64,000 nt of DNA, taken from Anthoceros angustus. Its lineage: Eukaryota > Streptophyta > Anthocerotopsida > Anthocerotales > Anthocerotaceae. The position numbers were made by a program, and so were the translations under genes. Below the pieces are notes generated by a model. It searched no databases and had not been told where the DNA came from. It worked only from the letters and a program-made list of their open reading frames with translations. Where the stretch lies: assembly GCA_010909165.1 (NCBI GenBank), contig MU008167.1, positions 124,001-188,000 of the forward strand. Reading direction: 5' to 3'. Of the stretch, positions 22,390-34,806 are shown piece after piece (the first letter of the stretch is position 1; each line of letters starts with the position of its first letter).

Positions 22390-23320
22390 TCTTTGATGCC
22401 ATGCCGTCTTTTTCCTCGCTTCCCGAGGTTGGGCTCTGGGGGCTTCAGGCATCCCTCCTGGAGAAATAGCACGGGGAGGCACATTTGGCCCTCCTCCGGG
22501 ATTCCTCCATTCCTAGGCCCACTCGAGCTCGTCTCCGCTCTTGCTCGAGGAAGGGGGCAGGTTCCTGGCTTCTGGCTCAACCCAATATTCAGGCATTCCG
22601 CATCGCACCAACAACTTTTTCCACCGCGATGCCATTTTGCCTGGGCTTGGTCCATCCTTTGGCTTGCTCTCTTTCAACGTGCAGCTGCGGGGTCCCTCTC
22701 GATGACTTTGGGACGCACTTAGCTTGCTATCCCGTGGGTGGGCAACGTATTGCTATGCATGGCGTCGTCCGGGACGTCATGTTCTCTATTGCTAGGGAAG
22801 GTGGGTTCCTTCCATTTAGGGAGTGCCCTTACACCCTGCTCAACGGGGTTTCGATTAGGGCTGATCTATTTTTGACTCGGGGGATCGAGGTTTGATTCTT
22901 GATGTGGTTATGTCCGATCCCACCGGGATGTCTATGAACATGTTATCCTTAACCCTCCGGGTTGGGCGGAGGGATGCGCGACGGCTAAAGTCCACAATCT
23001 TGTCCATGCGGGATGGCCACGACCCGTCTTGCCCGCCGAGACTCACGGGCCATGGGCAAGGATTTCTCTAGGTTCGTCAAGGCCTGTGCCAAGGCTTATC
23101 ATAGCCGCAAGAATGGGGTTGACCTCCCCCTTTCTTGTGTTGTTGCTTTCTTCTGGCAAAGGGTTTCCAAGAGGGCGTTGGCCAAAGCAGTGTACAGAAC
23201 GACAGCGAGCGCGGATGCAGGTTCTTCAACACTGGTGGTAAGTAGGCTTTTTCACATCCCTGACCACGAAGTTCTTCGGGCGGTTGGTAGTTTTGAAATG
23301 CGCTATCGTGGGGGCTAGTC
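22390..23320 (+). mobile_element. Reverse-transcriptase element, 3' coding part
   Basis: Plus-strand copy of the same element as 20,700-22,046. Blocks: GGQRIAMHGVVRDVMFSIA (22,740-22,800), GVSIRADLFLTRG (22,850-22,885), then across a frameshift a broken NPPGW region, AMGKDFSRFVKACAKAYH and FFWQRVSKRALAKAVYRTT, ending at a stop at 23,318. It therefore reaches the natural end of the reading frame but is frameshifted inside. Confidence 0.6.
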
Positions 23321-24049
23321 CCCCTGACATGGTGCTCTTCGTTGGGTTTTTCCTCCTTTGTTTTGGGGTGGATGGGCTTCTCCCATCTCATTTTTTTAAA
23401 TAAAGTCTTCTTTTCCTCTCTTTGATTGCTATGTGTTTGGCAATATTTATATTTTTCTTTAAAAAAATTATTGCACATACTACAAGTGTATGATGTTTCA
23501 ATGATTATCATAGTGTCTATATATAATAGGGCAGCAATGATCAAGAGATCAGGAAGGAGTATATTTGGAATATAATATATCATGTAGAATTGCTGTCATA
23601 TTAACGAGAGTTTTTAGAGGTCACATTCATATAAAAAATGATTTTGCTTAGAATGAAAACAGTTTTTAGAGGTCACATTCATATAAAAAATGATTTTTCT
23701 TAGAATGAAAACAAACTACGGTTGACACCAAGCAAAATAGCATCAATAGTATCACCACTATAGATAGTCTAGAAGCTAATATTATTAAAGTAATAGAATT
23801 CACGAGGCTTATAGGAAGTGTCATCGTGGCACATGGGGATCATTTCATAGAATTAATTATATTACTCCAACAACCTTGCAGGTAGAGAGCAATTCGATGG
23901 CTCATTGAAAACTCCGACTTGTTTTACCTAATGTAATTTAATGTATAAAAAATATTTGGATTCACTAATATCCCGAATATTCGTACAACAGGGATAACAT
24001 GACTGGCATGTATGAACTCGTCACGTGCCGACGGCGCGGGTTCCCATGG
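23321..24049. repeat. Intergenic with a 52-bp tandem duplication
   Basis: The unit agtttttagaggtcacattc with its continuation through gaatgaaaac occurs at 23609-23660 and 23661-23712 with one mismatch. The rest is AT-rich. It is the 3' flank of the large minus-strand gene; nothing else was recognised. Confidence 0.7.
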
Positions 24050-27000
24050 TCAGGCCATGGAGAGTCTCTTCTTGGGCATATCGAGTATCATTGACTTGAG
24101 CATTTCAGCGAGTATGGCATCTGCAATTTCTGTGACCAAGACTACATTGGCCTCCAGCCACGATGTGTGCCATTCTTTACCCGTTGTGATCACTTGATTT
24201 TGTAGAAAACCCTGGGATTGATCGGGGCATGCACCTGTACTATTGGCCAGTTCCACGTCTTCTATAATGGCGGCCAGAGCCGTTTTCAAAGGATGCCCTG
24301 CTAGTGAGTCCCCCGGCACCCAGCCAGAATCAGGTATGTTCTTGCACATTGGGTTCAGGAGAGACGCCTGTATCTGGAAGCTTTCATTCACAGCATCAAA
24401 CAACACCCTGTTGTACATGTTCTGAGGGGACTCTGCTGAGTTCTTGCCAGTGACAGATTTTTGGTAGCTCTGCATATCATTGAACACCTTCCCGTCCAGC
24501 TCCAGTTCCTTTCCGGATGAGTTTCCGCCGACAGCACCATTCCCTTGGTGACTGGAGAATCTGATGAGGGTTTCAACGTACTCAGTTGCATAGGATGGAG
24601 TCAAGCTCCATGGTGGGCACTTCTCACGCTCAGCCGGCGCTGCTGCGTGTGGAGGAGCTTTTAGCCCTTTCGGATTGCCAGCTGTTTGTTTAGAAAGCTG
24701 GAGGACTGTACGTATGTTTTGGTGATCTTTTTCAGAATGTAGTGGGGGTTTGAAGCTGGTCCTCACCTTCCGCCTGATTGAATTTGCAGAGTTGTAGAAA
24801 GGATTATGCCACTGCCTGCCTGAGACTCCCATGGACGAGTGAACTTTCCTGTCAACAGTATCTGCAAAAGGGACCGCTCTTAGGAAAGAAGGTCATTACA
24901 ATTACCAAAACTTTCGGAATCAAACTACAGGAGTAGCACCTGGTGCTCTGGCACAGCAAAGATTTGGTTGAGACATACAGTGCTTTTACCAGATAGCTCC
25001 GCCTGCAACATGTTGTCAAGAAGTGTACTTGTCAAGAGGTCTGCTAGGAGGTGATACTTTGCACCTTTATCTGTTTCACTCAATGGCCTCTTTTCGGCTA
25101 CGCCTGAGGGTTGTAGAAGATCTGAGTTTCTGGGGCTACTAATTCTACAGTCTTCATCTAGGCTCCCCCGGAGTCCCGAGGCTGCTTCATGCACTTCTTC
25201 CTTGATGTTTTGGACCTTCTCTGGAAAGCTCACTTCAAGGTAATTTGAGGAAGGTTGTGCACACGCATGTTCCTCCGGTCGGACCAGCGTTTCACTAAGT
25301 ACTTGTATGTGGGCTTCTTGCTGACGTTGATCTTCACAAGCTCCAGCCGTGCTACCTACGGGTGTTGTGTAGCACTTTGAACTGTCTGTAGGAAGATCTT
25401 TTTCACTAGAAGAAATGGGAAGTACCTTTTCAGGCCAATAAGCTTGCCCATTGCCTGCCCCATCAGTTTTCCTTATCGTGGAGTTCATGAACCCTTTCGT
25501 TTCCCCAGGAGTTGTTGTAGAAGTCAGCACAGAACCTGCCCCCTCCTCTATACTTGGGTACAGATGCTGAGCTGACGGAGATGTCCCACCATCCTTCTCA
25601 TGGGATCTGGTGGTGTCAAATCCATGAATCTGTTCGCAGCGGTCGGTCCATGTTTCACAGCTTTCAACTGAGTTCCTCTCGCTGTGGCCACCAGCAGTGA
25701 ATCTGCTCACTGAATTCTCATCATCTTCGCAGACAATGTCCTCCGGGATGTCTTCTTCTCGCATGTAATCCCAAGTGGATTGGATAATAGCGTCTGGAGC
25801 CATGTGATCGACCGAGATTGATGACGGTTCTTCTGGTTTGTTTGTTGCATGCACCTGAGCTGAGATTGTTGTTTCAGCTCTTTGATCTTGAATGATTGCT
25901 GCCTCATGGGCAGTCTGACCTCCTACGTGGGTTGGTGCATCATCCCGACTGTCATCTGATGCGTTCGATCTTCCAGATAAGGCCGATGGAGTGAAGCTAT
26001 CATTTAGATAACTGTAGTGTATTGGGTTGTTTTCTAAGGCTGGCCTTTCTTCTGTGTCTGAGTCAACACTGGAAGACATTTGAGATGACTGGTCACCAAT
26101 AGAATCATTAAGGGATGGTAAAGCATCCAAAAGCTGCTGCCTTTTGTCTAGAGACATTGGGGGTTTAGTTTCCATGTAGTTATCATTAGGCTGCATACTT
26201 TTTCCCACACCTTGTAAAAGAGCGTGGAATGTTTCCTTCAATGCTGCATTCCTCAGTTGGTGATCTTCCAACACCCTCTTCTCCGGAACCAGAACTCCTT
26301 CATCCCCCCCATATAAATGATCATTTGGTATACGAAAGGGACTACTAACAGAACTACTGCTTTCATTGTCATCATCCTGTCTGTTGCCCTTAGTCTGCGT
26401 CATATCCTCTGGTCTGCTGGAGATGGCACTGAAACATGATACCAGTTTGATGTCTTCTTCCTCAGCTGTTGAAGTTGTTTGAGCACAAGAAATGTGCTCC
26501 GAGATAATGCTCAAGCATATCCCAGTGTGCAATGGATCACCTGTCTGCCCAACATTGTCTAGTTTAGCAACAAGTTCCACCAATGTGTGAGTCCGGCTGG
26601 TGGCAGCCATGTCCTTGTAACTCAGATTCTCAGCTGGGTTCTTGTTTGTACCGAAAGGTCTGATCTCTTCTCCAGGAGATTGCAGATTGTGGCACGCATG
26701 GTTTTTGGCGCTATCTTCACAATTGTCCCGGCTCTGCTGTTCACCGGTTTCTGTGCTTTCAGACTTGAAGTGGGTTGTCTCGGTGGGCATCTGATTCTCG
26801 ACGTCCTTACCTCGGATGCCATCTGCAAGCTGACATGCAGCAAGCTTTGAGGGAATCTGGTAGTTTGCATCGACCAGTTTATAGGGTCTGTTGATCGGCG
26901 CAGATCGGTTTGCTATGAAAAGGTCACCAGCCTCCTGTGAGTTGCCTTGAAATGGAGGAAGTTCAATAGTAGTAAGGCCTTCACACACAGCTTCACGATG

Positions 27001-30000
27001 CTTGTCGTCCTCAGGCTCTGCGACTAAGATAATGTCTTCCTCAATCTCTTGACCTTCCACAGCGGTACTTTGAAGAGCTTCACCTGCTTCCCTTTGTGGA
27101 ACATTGAACTGCTTAAGCTTTTGTGTCCTTGGGACGGAAGTGACACTGAATTCAGTGGTAATGCTCTCTTCTGACTCCATTGGTGTGATGTTGCTCCAGG
27201 AAGTTCTACCGTGTAGATCCTTTTTACCTTTGTGCTTGCGAGATTGAGATTGCCTTGCCACATCATTAGGACCTGCTCTGTCTGTCCGTGACAATGACGC
27301 TTCTGCACAAAGTGTCGCCTGAGCAACTGGTTGCACTGGGCTCTTTGTGGAAGTTGGTGAACTCTTCTGAGTCGTTTGAGTGGCATTCATGCCTAATGTC
27401 TCAACGTGCTTCCTCTGTCCACCAAATCTTGAAGGTTGTCTGGCCATCAGGCAACTGGAGGTACCACTAGAAGATGTCTGTGTGACCTTTCCGCGAGCCC
27501 CGGGGTCCTTGTGTGAGCGACCACCTTTCAATTCCTGATCTCTCCTCCCGCCACCGCCGATTTGCATAACTGGCATACTCAGTTTTTGGATTTCGAACTC
27601 AACATCTGTGATCTCTTGCAGACTTGCAGCACCTAACTGAGCTCCATGGCAACTTACGGAGTTCACCACTGATCTCGTCCCTTCGCGTGCGTGTCCCTGG
27701 TCAGCATGCCTCACAATTCCTGCTGACCGAGCATTTGCTGCAGAAAATGACATTGAGCTCGCATCTTTCACCTTTGATGTAGACTCTTCACTCAGGAATG
27801 AGTCTGAATACCCCTGCATATTGGACAGTGATGGCTCACGAGCCACACTATTCGGCTCAAGTGGCCTGGAAGACGCCTTTACTTCAGAAGAGTCAGAAGA
27901 TATGTCGTCCATGGAAATGATCTTCACGGCTGAGGCTATGCTTCTTTTGTGTCTATCGTCAATCGTGAAAGCCATGAAGGGTGAACTTGGTGTAAACAAG
28001 CTTTGGCTGGCAATTATGGGCTTCTCCTGGTCGTTAGAACCTGCTTTCGGAGTGATTTCTCCCATCTGGGACGTAAGCCTCTGTACAGTCCAATGAAGAA
28101 TGTCATCGCGGCCTCCTTGAAATAGCTTATGACAACTTTGGATTCATGTCCCAGAGTAAGGGCTAGACCTGAATCTTCTTCTCCAGTTTCGTTTTTTGCA
28201 AAAGCACAGGCTTTTTCCGTTCGCGCTTTGGGGCAACAACTCTGCGTGGCTTAGCAACTCCAGGCACTGTACGAAGAGCTGTTTCATCAGCTACGCAGCC
28301 GCTACAGATGCTCTGAATACCCGTGGGGACAACTGCATGAACCTTGGCGCAAGAAATCACAATGAGGAGGGGTGGGTTCAGAGTCTTCACCTGCTCTCTT
28401 GATGGTTTTCTTGTCTAGCTTGACTTGCTGTACCATGGACTTCTTCATTGATTGGAGTGCAGCTGCCTGCCTTTGTACCTGCGGAGATGGCTGTTCAGGA
28501 GTCACCTTATGCTTCTTTCTCATAGTAGATCCCTTTGGTGCAGGTTGTACCGCAGATACTTTCAGATCTTCACCATAGTTGGCAGCCTGTGTAGATACAG
28601 CCATTGTTAGGACCTTTCATATTAATGGTAAAAGATCACCCAGTGGATCCAGTTTGTGCGTACGAATGAATGAAGGAGACAACCTTTTTAGGACTGGCTT
28701 GCAACTTCCACATGCTGTCGCTTGTTACTGCTATGTGGCTTTCTGTCTCCGCTGAGAATCCTTGTGATACTGCATCATCGAGGTGTTGCATCCGCCGTAG
28801 CTTGCGAAGTAGTCTTTGTTCCTTCCGGAGTTGCATTCTTACCTGTTGCACATGGATGGAAACACAAATTTGAACCTCTGAAAATCATCCAGCTCATGAC
28901 TAGACCTCGGAGCTAACAAATATGTTATTTATGATTGTCATTCGCCTTGACCTTGTAGAGAGCAAGTGCCTCGGCATCATCTTGAGATATCCTGTGCTCT
29001 GTGTAAGACTCCCTTGTGCAACCTCTCAGGGCGCTGTCCAGGGTAGTGCCATCGATAGAAATCTATGAAACGTGGAACATCAGAAAAGTGAGAACTTACG
29101 CTCTCTTTGGGCTTACAGAATTAAGCTCAATCTGTGTGCTTCCACATAGTACTTGTGAAGCTCGGATAAGTGGCTGAGTCTCAATCCTTGTTGTTCTTGT
29201 TGGGGCTTCTGGACGTGGTCCATGGGCTAAAACATCTTGACTTTTGGCGCTCGAATGTTTCTTGGTTCGAGTTTTGGGGGCATGCCTGTCGTAACCGACA
29301 GACAAAAATGTTACGAACAGTGAAGCATACAGACAACTCCAGACATATGGAGAAACTAGCTTGCCTGCCTGATCATGCACGCCATATGTATACACCCGGA
29401 GAACATCAAGAAGTAGGACTAGTCTAGGTGGCCAGCTGACCCTGACCTTGGTAGCAGGTCTTCTCCCCAAAGCTCACGTTTCCCATTGCTACGTTCAGTT
29501 GCCCTGACTGCAGAGGGAAAACCAAGCTGCTGTGAAGCATCCTTCCAGAGGACCGGGTGCAGAGGGAGTTTGGGCTAGATGTACTGACCTGGGATAGCAC
29601 TCGCCTCGAACTCATTTTGCATGGATCTGACGAAATCTGCAGTAGCAGGCCGTTGGGATGGACATCTTTTGGGCTTGCCGGAAATTTCGGTCATAATCTC
29701 AGCGACGATCATTTCGGAGTCACCGAGATCGCTTTTGTCATCTGTATACACACCAGGAGTATAGGTCTTCATTCCTGACGAGCTCGACGGTGATCGGTGG
29801 CTGTGAGACGTCGTTTCTGCAAAGGATAGCCTTTGTCGCTGTCGTGCATGTTTGCCAACTTCATGGGACAGACATGAGGTTGGGGATACAGGAGCATCTT
29901 TTCTCTCTCGAGCCTTCAGCTGTTCGGCCTTTCGTTTCGCGTACATATTGATAATGCTGAAGGAATCTCCTGTCCTCGGCAACGTCCATTCCTTATCGAA

Positions 30001-33000
30001 AGTAATACCATCCACCTCAAACAAAGTATCCATCTCCTTGCTCTCTTGTTTGAGGTTCTGTGGTGTCCGCCTTGTACATTTGTTGGAGTCCATTTTGTCT
30101 TCGTCAAAGCTAACTTGAGATTCTGTGCAATTCGTCCTGCTTACATCTAAACTTGACGGTGCTGATGAGCAACGGATGCTGGGGAGAACAGCACAGTCAC
30201 CTATCAAAGACTGATCACAGTTGTTGACACCATCCATTGTTTGACCCGCTTTTGCAAGTGCTGGAGCTTGACCTTGCTCAGTTGCTCTGTAGTTGTAAGG
30301 TCCTGACAGAGGTACTCCTGCTTGTTCCAGCTCGCTAAGATCCAAAGCCCCCCTCCTAAAGCCCTTAGAAGAAGCACCTGGCCTTGGAGGGATGGCCATC
30401 GCAGAATACGAGGCTCTCATACTCTGGGTGCTGGCTCCGACACCCTGATTTGAGGCTCTTGTACTTGGACCAGAGCTCCTCACACTCTGCATGTTTGTAC
30501 GCTGTTCTTTTTGAGTCTCAGGTCTTGACTGTGACATGATATCTTTCGTCTCTCCTCTGCCTTGTGGTGAAGAAGGTCTCAAGACAAAACCTCCCCCGCA
30601 AACTCTCTTTCTGTCCTTCTCAGAGGATGGGGAGACGTTGCTAGCACCTGAAAGCTTGGTTGTACTAGCAAACTGCCTGAACGGGGATCCAGGCCTTTGA
30701 CCGGTAGTAAACTCGTGGTTTTGAGACGAGTCACTGAAGTAGACTAAAGGAGGAGATTCCAGTTTCCTCTGTTTCGCAGTTGAAGGAGCAGAAATCGGAG
30801 ATGACTGCATGACATCTCTCGATCGTAGATGTGTCACTTTCACGTCTGGCTGCTCTTTCCTCTTCTTTGTAGACAACGGCAAATCCACCTTTCCATCCGA
30901 TCCTTTGCTTCTGTAAGAGGTAGAGACTAGCTGCTTCTTTTCCTTGCTTTCATGTTTCTCGGGTGTCCCTGAAAGCTTGCGGAGGTTTTCCTTTGCTGGA
31001 GCTGGGCTGCTTTCATACCAACTCTCTGAACCTTCCGTGATCCTGGAAGTCAAGGCTTTCTCTCTTTCATCTGGAACAGGTGTTACGGATGCCCCCCTTA
31101 GTGCGTCCTTCTCCCTCCTGCGCTTTTCTTTACTTTTCCCCTTTCCCTTCGTCATTGTCTTTGAGCTTCCAGAGATTGCTCCTTTTGAACCTTTCTTCCG
31201 ACCACCTTGGAGTGACCGGATGACTTTTTTCTTGCGGCTGTCAATAACCTCACGCCGCTCTCGCTGTCATCAGACAAGCTAGATATTTTCAAACAAAGAG
31301 GTGATTGTTGAGCACAGACTCCTTTTCTTCCACAAGGAAAGTGATCCTAACACTCACACAGCGACAAAGTTCAACTAATCTGCTACACCATTTCAAATCT
31401 GAGCAAGAAATTGGGCAAGTGCTGACGAGCCTGCACTCCAGATCCTATACGGTGAGTGGCATCCATATCCAAAACGAATCTAAAACTCGTTCAGGTGTGT
31501 ACCCATCCAGAAGTTCATCAAAATCTCCAAAGAATCATCAGACTAGCTTCACACCCACTTCAGGTCATCACTTAGTTTGGCCACAAAGAAGAAGATTCTG
31601 CATACCTTTCTGTTACCTGCTGCATACGGTGAAGGTGGAGGTCTTAAAGATGAAAACGTTGGTTTATACCTGTAGAACTCCATAAATCTGCATAAGTTCT
31701 CTCCTTTTCAAAGCATCCCTTCCTCCATAATGGTTCATAGTTGTGGAGTTCTTCCACCTTGCTTTCTTGTTAGAACCACTGAAAGGATCCTTAGGCTTCG
31801 TAGGCTTTGGGGTCTTGTGCTGCCGAGATTTACCTTTCCCACCCTTATTTGAGCGCAAGACTACATGTATGTTCTGACTACTGAGAGAATCTGTGTCCTC
31901 ATCTGCTGGCAGCTCTGGTGTCCTTCTGGTTGAACCCGAGGCATGCGCAAGATTCACATCCTGGGATTCAACAGTCACCAGCTTGCTCAGACCACTTCTC
32001 GTGCTGAGGAAGCCTCCCTCAGAGCTTGCCCAGGGTCCAATTCCATCAGCTCGTGCAGGATCGAAGTCCGAATTCCATGCGGGTCGTACAACAGGTGGCT
32101 TGTCTTTCGCTCTTTCAGCCTCACTGCAACAATAGAAAATGTCTCAAAGCATCAAAGGTGAGCCAATTAAGCCTCTAGGACGAGAGATCAGGGATCTGCT
32201 GCGTACGCAGAAATCGATGAGTGCAAGGTGACAAGCTTACAGTTCCAGCATGGCCTGGTGGTGAAGTTGCAACAACCTTTCCTTCTCCTTTTTAGCAATA
32301 GCCTGGGCATCTGCCTTCCGCTTCTTATCTCTTTGCTCCTTTCTCCTCATAAACTGTTTATTCTCCATGAATTTGAGGATCTGCGAGTTTCATTTTGGTT
32401 TGTGGTGGACATGATGGTTTGATGGCTTGTAGAGAAAGTATTTGAGTGCACCCTTCAAATTGGACTGGGACTTCCCTTTTAACTAGATGAGGTTATAGCA
32501 GATCCGTACCTCGGTGAGCTTCTCGGAGCTTCCTTTCTTGGATGCAGTGCATTCCATAGGTTGTTTCACAGGTATACTGGAAGTTGTTGGCATTCCCCAT
32601 CTCCAAGGCCTGGCGTAAGTGGGAGCAAATCTTCTATCAACATCATCAGAGGCTGTGAAGTCATCCCAAGCTTTTTTGAAGAACTCACGGCCTTGAGCAG
32701 CAGATGCGGAGTCATTCCTTGATGTCCCCTGTGCGTTCCCAGCAAGCTTAGAGGACGAAGATCCCGAGGGTGCTGAAACAGGTCTTCTTGAAGCCTGTCC
32801 CGGAGGCACCCAAGCAGTAGAGATGGGCCGGTTACCCACTGGCAACCGTGCAGATGAAGGCCTAGAGGAATGAGGGCCCATCGGAGGCAAGACACCAAAG
32901 GTCATCCTAGAAGGCTGACCTGCAGGTATCCAAGCGGAACTCGGTTTATCTTTTCCTGCTTGGTTAACCCTGGGCTTAGATGGGGAAAATCTATCCTTCC

Positions 33001-33787
33001 CAGCTGAGTTTATCTCACCAGCTTTTGCATCATGCGCAAATGTCTCCCACTTCCCCGGAACAGTCTTCTTCAGATGTAGCGGCATCTGTCGTTCTGCAGT
33101 TGGAGAAGGTGAGGAACTTTCGTCACCAAATTCCCTCAAATCGTGCACAACAGTCCTGCCAACAAAGAATTCCTCGAATTTCGACGAGGGAGACATCCCC
33201 TCCAGTCCTCGAGTCCGTAGAACAGGTTTCCTGATCGTGCGGCATCTAACATTGTCCAGAGTATCGGTCTTCTGTCGGGCCTCAGGTGGTAGTGGCCATT
33301 GCACCTTCTCAGCATGTTTTGTGAGAGTGAAATCCCGGCCAAGTATCCTGGTGACATTAGACTCGAGGCCCTCCAGTGATGCATTCCTCAATTCCTTCTC
33401 CCTCGCCAGCAAGCCCGTCCTTCTCTCCGGAGAAGAGCGAGTAGAACTCAAAGTCTCGAGGTCGGACCTGGCAGTTGGCTGAACAGAAAAGCTTTGCTGG
33501 CCACTACTCTGAGGCCTCCTTCGTGCAACCCAGTCATTCCGCTCCTTGATTGTATTCAGAAGCACCTCCACAGCAGCAGCCCTGCTCTCCTTTTCTGCCT
33601 CCTGCTGCCGAGGGCTCCTGTGGGACGACTTCCAGGAGGGAGGAGTACGCGGAGAAGGCTTTGAATGCTTCAAATACTGCACGAAGAAATCCAGCTCCGC
33701 CGGGGCATTCTTTGCTATGAGCCTGACAAGCTCAGGACTGACGTACTCCGGAAGTGGATCGTGAGAAGACCTAGGGCTGCTAACCAT
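24050..33787 (-). CDS. Giant Ser-rich protein, tentatively CAP350/TRM-like cytoskeletal protein
   Basis: One 12-exon gene with every phase consistent: 33787-32510, 32380-32241, 32123-31670, 31263-29589, 29507-29447, 29285-29117, 29062-28952, 28842-28684, 28586-28391, 28332-28169, 28080-24990, 24861-24050. Product about 2,769 aa. The end of exon 11 is the least certain; an alternative donor at 24,939 breaks the frame. Most of the protein is low-complexity, rich in Ser, Glu, Gln and Lys. Exon 2 encodes a basic coiled coil (FMENKQFMRRKEQRDKKRK). Exons 7-8 hold another helical basic stretch (KVRMQLRKEQRLLRKLRRM). The last ~120 residues contain RVLFDAVNES and, after a gap, SWLEANVVLVTEIADAILAE. 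That layout resembles the C-termini of centrosomal CAP350 and of plant TRM/DUF4378 proteins. If correct, a role at microtubule arrays or sperm basal bodies would follow. The family call is from memory and weak; the gene structure is firmer. Confidence 0.6.
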
Positions 33788-34806
33788 CTTGCCAACTTCT
33801 CAAACACTATCACTGCCCATGTCCAAGCTGGAACCCCTCACCAAACTTGGCTTTCCCATGAACTTCCCTCTATTCCAAGCCTCACCACACAAATGCTTGA
33901 TGCCTGGCTCCTGTACTTGTGGCCAGCAAAGATAGACGAGGCAACATAAAATCAGTGCACCAAACCTAACCAAGAACGGATATCCTATCCTCCTATCTAT
34001 CCAAAATTCTGTCCGGCTCATCCCACAGGACCAAAGAAACAGCAAGAAGGCAATTGTGCAATCTCCAGGATCTCCTCGGTGCATCCAACCTCCAGCACAC
34101 AAGCAACACCAGTAAAATGCTCAACAAGGAAACACACAAATCCCATTTCCAAAACTTTCACAAGCACAAGAAACAGCAGTCAGGTCAGCAGAATGCAGAG
34201 GATTGCCACGACAGTGAAATACTGCACAAACCACCAAAAGTCAGGAGAAAAGACGAGCAGCATCGCTGCAACTGCGGCACACACAGAAAAAACCACAGCC
34301 AGCAAACCAAAGAACAAACTGACACACATTCTGCAGGATCGCACCTGCGCAGGCGACAGCCCGACCCCGACGAGGCGAGGACGCGGAAAGCGCAAGAAGG
34401 AGACGTCTCGCTGCAGCGACGCAAGGCGAGGCGAGGATCGAAGAAGCACAAGAGCCGATGAAAGAATCTGGAAAGAAGCTGGAAAGAAACGTAGCACCAA
34501 GGCCCGAGTCCCGCCGCCCCGACCGCTTCCCCGCACCCTCAGGCTTCGCTTTGATTCCCTCCCTGCAGCCAGGCCCAACGGTTTCGGACCAGACGGGACC
34601 GGGTTCTGACGCAGCCAGCTGTTACTGTTAAGTTTCTGTTAAGCTGGCGGCGGACCAATGGGCGGCCGCCGACGGGCCCGGTCGCCCAGGGTTTTACAGC
34701 TTGAGAGGGTGGCTTAACGGGGGATTTCGCTTCACTCCTCCGTTGCTGTGCCTCGAGCTTCCTGGAAAGCGCCCAGTTGCCGAGACGGTGAAGTGCGATT
34801 TTGGGT
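33788..34806. other. Divergent intergenic region
   Basis: Separates the giant minus-strand gene from N-carbamoylputrescine amidase on the plus strand, so it should hold both promoters and 5' UTRs. Its open frames are low-complexity (Arg/Lys-rich one way, Ser/Leu-rich the other) and unsupported. No repeats or clear core promoter motifs were recognised. Confidence 0.4.

Noticed and set aside
24925-24990. Exon 11 of the giant gene extending to the donor at 24,939
   Set aside because: That donor leaves the last exon out of frame. The GTAAAA donor after 24,990 gives the correct phase.
34054-34609. Lys/Arg-rich open frames in the divergent intergenic region
   Set aside because: Low complexity, overlapping on both strands, with no splice context or recognisable domain.
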